Source: Fragilaria crotonensis (Eukaryota > Bacillariophyta > Fragilariophyceae > Fragilariales > Fragilariaceae). From it: a stretch of DNA of 33,725 nt. The stretch lies in NCBI GenBank assembly GCA_022925895.1, contig JAKSYS010000673.1:1-33725 (forward strand). The letters run 5' to 3'. The notes below the pieces were generated by a model. That model was not told where the DNA came from. It saw nothing but the letters and a program-made list of their open reading frames with translations, and made no database searches. Positions 29,332 to 33,725 of this stretch are shown one piece after another; the stretch's first letter is position 1, and each line of letters begins with the position of its first letter. The translations under genes and the position numbers were made by a program.

Positions 29332-32300
29332 ATGGTTTGCATCAATCGCACCCTTGGCTCAATCGATGTTTCGGTGAACGAGTCGCGTACCGACCTCGAT
29401 TCACACGCCGACCAATGCGCAGTTGGTCGTAACGTATTAGTAGTTCATGATTTTGATCGACCTATCAACGTCACTGGCTACAATCCAAACGGACCGATTG
29501 CCCACGACCTTCAGACAGTAACGGCCGCCATGGCATACGATGATGCCCTGACAGGCCAAACAGTGATTTTGTTGGTTCATCAGGCAATCCTTGTCCCCGA
29601 TTTGGACCACAATCTTTTATCCACGATGCAGCTTCGCATGAATGACGTGACGGTTAACGACGTCCCTCGTTTCCTCACCGATAATCCGACGCTGCTGACT
29701 CATTCACTCTTAATTCCGACCGACGACCCCAACGATACATACGTCATTCCAATGTCGTTGCATGGAGTCGCTTCCTCTTTCCCGACCCGAAAACCAACGG
29801 TTCAGGAATATGAAACTCTACCCCACATCGTTTTAACGAGTGAGGACCCGCCTTACGCCCCACACGACACATTCTATGCCGAACACGAAAACGCTCTGGC
29901 CAAACATGTATTGGAAACAGGGGACCGTGTGGGCGCGCCACCACCGACACGCCTATGCGGAGTCTCCAAAACATCTTTGTCAACCGAAATTGGTTGCGAT
30001 GCGGCTACCTTGTCGCTCAACCAGATCTCAACGGCACACGACGACGCTGCATTTGGGAGAGCTATGAACGCAGACATAGCTTCGATCCGAGCGGCATCTG
30101 CAGGTCCCCATCTCAAACCCCAAACCCTAGCGACCAATTGGGGAATTGATATGAAGACTGCAACCCGTACAATAACTGCAACAACCCAACGAGGGGTACG
30201 ATCCGTACTTCACCCGACTTTGTCCCGAAGGTTCCGAACGAATGATCGGCAACTACGTTACCGGAGACTACCGATCGACTGTTACACGGATACAATGTTC
30301 TCGAACACGACTTCACACCGGAATAATAAGTGCGCCCAGATCTTCACGACTTCTGATGGTTGGTGCCGCGCCTACCCCATGTCATCAAAGTCACTTGCAC
30401 ACGAAGGCTTGTCACTCCTATTCCAACGTGAAGGTGTCCCCAACACCATGATCATGGACGGGGCCAAAGAACAGGTCATGGGGATGTTTCGGCGGAAGTG
30501 CCGCGAAGCTGGAACAAGGGTGAAACAGACGGAACCCTACACCCCATGGTCTAATGCCGCAGAGGCGGCGATACGTGAGCTGAAGAAAGGCGTCGGTCGC
30601 CAAATGGTGCGATCGAAGGCCCCCAAACGGCTCTGGGATGATTGTTTGGAACGTGAGGCTTACGTCAGATCAATGACAGCCCACGACATCTATCGTCTTG
30701 ATGGACAAGTCCCCGAAACAATCGTGAGCGGCGAGACGGCGGACATTTCGCCATTCGCAGCGTTTAAATGGTTTGAGTGGGTCATCTTTCGTGACACTTC
30801 AGTAACCTACCCCGACGATGCGATGATCCTTGGCCGCGACCTCGGACCGGCGATTGACATTGGACCAGCGATGACTCGCAAGGTCCTAAAATCAAACGGT
30901 AAGGTCGTCTATCGATCTACCGTTAGGTCTTTAACTCCCGACGAGTTCGTCGATGAGACCATGACGAAGGAGCGTGAGAAGTTCACCGAGTCGGTCAACA
31001 AGGCTCTCGGTGACTCATTTAAATATGAGGACTTCACAAACGACCCCGAGTTGGAAGACTTGGGAACACCAGCGCACGAATTGTACGCTGATGACGACGA
31101 TGGTGAGGCGCCAATAGTCCCGGAGGCGGACGTTGATGCCGATGCCGACACCTACGACCAATATGTGGGTGCAGAGGTGGTACTACCGATAGGGGACGAA
31201 ATGAGGAGCGCGAAAGTTCGAAAGCGAAAGCGCCAACTCGACGGAACCCTGTCAGGTAAAGCAAACGCCAACCCCATTTTGGACACGCGAACTTACAAAG
31301 TCGAGTTTGCTGATGGACAAACGGCAGAGCTCACTGCCAACGTAATTGCCCAAAACATGTTTGCTCAATGCGACAGCGAGGGAAATCAATACTTGCTTCT
31401 TGCCGGTATCCTCGACCACAGGAAAGACTCATCTGCTATTGAGCGGCCCGACATGTACGTAACTCGCGGGTCGAACCGGCATTTGAGGAAAACGACCAAA
31501 GGCTGGGAGCTATGTGTCGAATGGAAGGACGGCAGCACCTCATGGGAGAAGCTTGCCAACTTAAAGGAGTCCAACCCCGTCGAAGTCGCGGACTACGCTA
31601 TAGCCCACGGCATCGAAAACGAACCCGCCTTCGCCTGGTGGGTACCTTTCACAATCAAACGCCGGAATCGAATTATTGCTGCGGTCAATAAGCGCTATCA
31701 CAAACGCACTCACAAGTTTGGGATTGAGATCCCGAAGACCTATGAGGATTGTGTACGGCTCGATAGAGAATCCGGTACGACATTGTGGCAAGATGCGATA
31801 CGTAAAGAGATGACAAAGGTTCGCATCGCCTTCAAAATACTTGGGGACGATGAGAATCCGCCACCGACATTTCAGGAAATGCGATGTCACATGGTGTACG
31901 ACGTGAAGATGGAGAACTTCCAACGAAAGGCACGCCTAGTCGCAGGCGGGCACATGACGGAGGTCACCTCGTCGACAGTAACCTATGCAAGCGTGGTGTC
32001 ACGCGAATCCGTCAGGATCGCATTAACACTCGCTGCACTCAACGACCTAGAAGTCAAAACGGCGGATATTGAAAACGCCTACTTGACAGCACCAATAGGT
32101 GAGAAAATCTGGTGCCGACTCGGACCAGAATTCGGAGACGATGCTGGGAAGAAGGCCGTCGTCGTCCGTGCGCTTTATGGACTAAAGTCGGCCGGCGCTT
32201 CATTCCGAAATCATCTTGCCGACTGCATGCGCCACCTAGGCTACGAATCATGCAAGGCCGACCATGACATATGGTTCAAGGCTGAAACCAGACCTGAGGA

Positions 32301-33441
32301 TGGTTATCAGTACTACTCGTATTGTCTACTTTATGTCGACGATATCCTGATGATACACCACAATGGTGTGAAGGCCTTAAAAGAAATCGACCACTTCTTT
32401 AAGACCAAACCGAACTCAATTGGAGACCCTGATTATTATCTCGGCGCAAAGTTACGCCCAATAACATTGCCCAATGGAGTGATTGCCTGGGGCATGAGCT
32501 CCAGTAAGTACATTCGGGCGGCGGTCGCCAATGTCAAGGAGTATCATACGACACAGTATCCGACGAGGAAATGGGATAAACGTACGTCAGGACCTTTCCC
32601 GTTAGATTACGCCCCAGAACTGGACACAAGCCCACTGTTGCGACCGGACCAAGCAACTTTCTACCAATCGCAAATTGGTGTCCTCCGCTGGACAGTTGAA
32701 CTGGGTCGAGTCGATATCATAACTGAGGTCTCAGAACTATCTTCGTTTCTCGCGATGCCCCGCGAAGGGCACCTCGATGCTGTCTTTCATCTATTCAACT
32801 ATTTGGAAAAGAAGCATAATGCTCGAATTGTCTTTGATCCGAGCTATCCGGTGATTGACATGTCGGTATTCAAGGAAGACTACGACTGGAAGTCATTTTA
32901 TGGCGATGTGACAGAAGCCATACCGCCAAACGCGCCCCCCGTACGGGGGAAAGACATCGACCTCCGCATGTTCGTCGACTCAGACCATGCCGGTGATAAA
33001 CGAACACGACGATCCAGGACCGGATTTATCATTTACCTCAATATGGCACCGATTGTGTGGTATTCGAAAAAGCAATCTACCATCGAGACTAGTGTATTCG
33101 GTGCTGAATTTGTCGCGATGAAGAATGGAATGGAATATTTACGAGGTTTACGTTATAAATTGCGAATGATGGGAGTGGGGATCTCTGGACCATCGTTTAT
33201 CTATGGTGATAACATGTCTGTGATTCACAATACCCAACGCCCCGAGTCCGTCCTTAAGAAGAAATCCAATGCAATCTGTTATCACGCAATACGCGAGGCT
33301 GTCGCGATGGGTGAATGCCTAACTGGACACGTCTCAACACACAATAATCCTGCCGATATATGCACTAAGATTATATCTGGAGGACGAAAACGTGACCATT
33401 TGGTTGGTCTAATCCTCCACGATCTCGCCGATCACACTTGA
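29332..33441 (+). CDS. Retrotransposon Pol polyprotein (PR-IN-RT-RH), intact
   Basis: 1,369 residues from the ATG at 29332, or longer if reached by read-through from gag. Domains in order: aspartic protease with L-D-S-H-A-D-Q-C at Asp23; integrase with Asp316 or Asp320, Asp376 and Glu411, the last pair separated by 34 residues; a chromo-like segment at about 715-770 (W-E-L-C-V-E-W-K-D-G-S-T-S-W-E); reverse transcriptase from about 850 with the Y-V-D-D catalytic site at 1001-1004; and RNase H from about 1210 with F-V-D-S-D-H-A-G-D, ending in a T-H-N-N-P-A-D segment. The N-terminal HHCC zinc finger of integrase is not recognisable. There are no frameshifts or stops, so enzymatic competence is plausible. 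Confidence 0.93.
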   Translation: MVCINRTLGSIDVSVNESRTDLDSHADQCAVGRNVLVVHDFDRPINVTGYNPNGPIAHDLQTVTAAMAYDDALTGQTVILLVHQAILVPDLDHNLLSTMQLRMNDVTVNDVPRFLTDNPTLLTHSLLIPTDDPNDTYVIPMSLHGVASSFPTRKPTVQEYETLPHIVLTSEDPPYAPHDTFYAEHENALAKHVLETGDRVGAPPPTRLCGVSKTSLSTEIGCDAATLSLNQISTAHDDAAFGRAMNADIASIRAASAGPHLKPQTLATNWGIDMKTATRTITATTQRGVRSVLHPTLSRRFRTNDRQLRYRRLPIDCYTDTMFSNTTSHRNNKCAQIFTTSDGWCRAYPMSSKSLAHEGLSLLFQREGVPNTMIMDGAKEQVMGMFRRKCREAGTRVKQTEPYTPWSNAAEAAIRELKKGVGRQMVRSKAPKRLWDDCLEREAYVRSMTAHDIYRLDGQVPETIVSGETADISPFAAFKWFEWVIFRDTSVTYPDDAMILGRDLGPAIDIGPAMTRKVLKSNGKVVYRSTVRSLTPDEFVDETMTKEREKFTESVNKALGDSFKYEDFTNDPELEDLGTPAHELYADDDDGEAPIVPEADVDADADTYDQYVGAEVVLPIGDEMRSAKVRKRKRQLDGTLSGKANANPILDTRTYKVEFADGQTAELTANVIAQNMFAQCDSEGNQYLLLAGILDHRKDSSAIERPDMYVTRGSNRHLRKTTKGWELCVEWKDGSTSWEKLANLKESNPVEVADYAIAHGIENEPAFAWWVPFTIKRRNRIIAAVNKRYHKRTHKFGIEIPKTYEDCVRLDRESGTTLWQDAIRKEMTKVRIAFKILGDDENPPPTFQEMRCHMVYDVKMENFQRKARLVAGGHMTEVTSSTVTYASVVSRESVRIALTLAALNDLEVKTADIENAYLTAPIGEKIWCRLGPEFGDDAGKKAVVVRALYGLKSAGASFRNHLADCMRHLGYESCKADHDIWFKAETRPEDGYQYYSYCLLYVDDILMIHHNGVKALKEIDHFFKTKPNSIGDPDYYLGAKLRPITLPNGVIAWGMSSSKYIRAAVANVKEYHTTQYPTRKWDKRTSGPFPLDYAPELDTSPLLRPDQATFYQSQIGVLRWTVELGRVDIITEVSELSSFLAMPREGHLDAVFHLFNYLEKKHNARIVFDPSYPVIDMSVFKEDYDWKSFYGDVTEAIPPNAPPVRGKDIDLRMFVDSDHAGDKRTRRSRTGFIIYLNMAPIVWYSKKQSTIETSVFGAEFVAMKNGMEYLRGLRYKLRMMGVGISGPSFIYGDNMSVIHNTQRPESVLKKKSNAICYHAIREAVAMGECLTGHVSTHNNPADICTKIISGGRKRDHLVGLILHDLADHT

Positions 33442-33567
33442 TACTCCCCCTCAATGAGGTTCGCGGGTTACTATGGGTTCCCCTGGTATGACAATGTCAG
33501 TCTGCCTAAATATCAGTGCTTGATACTATTCCGACGGCCGATATGTGCCAAATTGCCCCATTCGCCC

Positions 33568-33574
33568 GAGGGGA
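33568..33574 (+). other. Polypurine tract
   Basis: GAGGGGA lies one base before the C that precedes the 3' LTR (TG at 33576). It is the expected primer site for plus-strand DNA synthesis. Confidence 0.6.
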
Positions 33575-33575
33575 C

Positions 33576-33715
33576 TGATTCGATATGCACGTGCAACGAT
33601 CGCCAATTACAGTACGACAGTATGCCGACCACTACCGTACGAATAGACTGTAGTCGCATAATTTTATCGATTGCTCGTTACGCCACGTTTCTCTTTTATC
33701 AGCGTCTTTCGCTCA
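33576..33715 (+). repeat. 3' LTR (140 bp)
   Basis: Identical to 27030-27169, ending GCTCA and followed by ATTCTGTGAG, whose first four to five bases repeat the left target site. The window ends ten bases later. Confidence 0.93.
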
Positions 33716-33720
33716 ATTCT
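33716..33720. repeat. Right target-site duplication
   Basis: ATTCT matches 27026-27030. Confidence 0.6.
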
Positions 33721-33725
33721 GTGAG

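Larger units (their letters stand above)
27030..33715 (+). mobile_element. Complete CoDi-like Ty1/copia LTR retrotransposon
   Basis: 6,686 bp with identical 140-bp LTRs, a primer-binding-like site, gag, pol in the order protease-integrase-RT-RNase H (copia order), a polypurine tract and a short target duplication. All coding regions are open except for one UGA between gag and pol. The domain architecture, a gag N-terminal helical module and a D-S-H-A-D protease motif fit the CoDi group of diatom copia-like elements. The identical LTRs imply a recent insertion. Confidence 0.93.

Overview
The window looks like nuclear DNA of a diatom. Support comes from a complete CoDi-like Ty1/copia retrotransposon, an ornithine decarboxylase of the polyamine pathway, a protein with helicase-associated (HA) domains and a poly-Q tract, an N-A-F-V-P plastid presequence on a CCB1-like protein, short GT-AG introns (81, 99 and 157 nt) in three genes, and compact genes on both strands. 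The species cannot be named from sequence alone.

Layout, left to right. 1-1546: two small lysine/alanine-rich, linker-histone-tail-like genes, with a 27-bp inverted repeat carrying CRE palindromes between them. 1547-3700: no convincing gene, but 31-bp tandem repeats. 3909-5876 (+): ornithine decarboxylase with about six one-base frame breaks and an unusually long internal insertion. 6270-7803 (-): SET-domain protein with a signal peptide and two frame breaks at A4/T4 runs. 8293-9318 (-): eight-helix membrane protein built from an internal duplication. 9319-12011: mostly empty, with a degenerate D-G-rich stretch and a GTAC-palindrome island. 12012-12308 (-): possible small gene. 13188-14498 (+): PPi-type phosphofructokinase. 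14830-16632 (-): poly-Q/HA-domain protein, divergent from a prolyl-4-hydroxylase-like oxygenase at 17030-18280 (+). 18773-19483 (-): an unrecognised basic protein whose paralogue lies at 26102-26695 (-). 20707-22845 (+): ABCG half-transporter. 22910-23653 (-): NmrA-like protein. 24577-25522 (+): CCB1-like plastid factor. 25680-26030: a degenerate direct repeat. 27030-33715 (+): complete LTR retrotransposon, gag plus pol in one frame separated by a single UGA, bounded by identical 140-bp LTRs.

The host genes do not form an operon or an obvious pathway; they are separate eukaryotic units. Some have shared themes: ODC (polyamines), PFK (glycolysis), CCB1 (plastid cytochrome b6). The most unusual signals are the two-member unknown protein family, the exact 10-mer TACTCCAGTA recurring in intergenic DNA upstream of several genes, the CRE-bearing inverted repeat, the in-frame stop between gag and pol in an apparently young element, and the clusters of one-base frame breaks in ODC and the SET gene, which are either assembly errors or recent decay.
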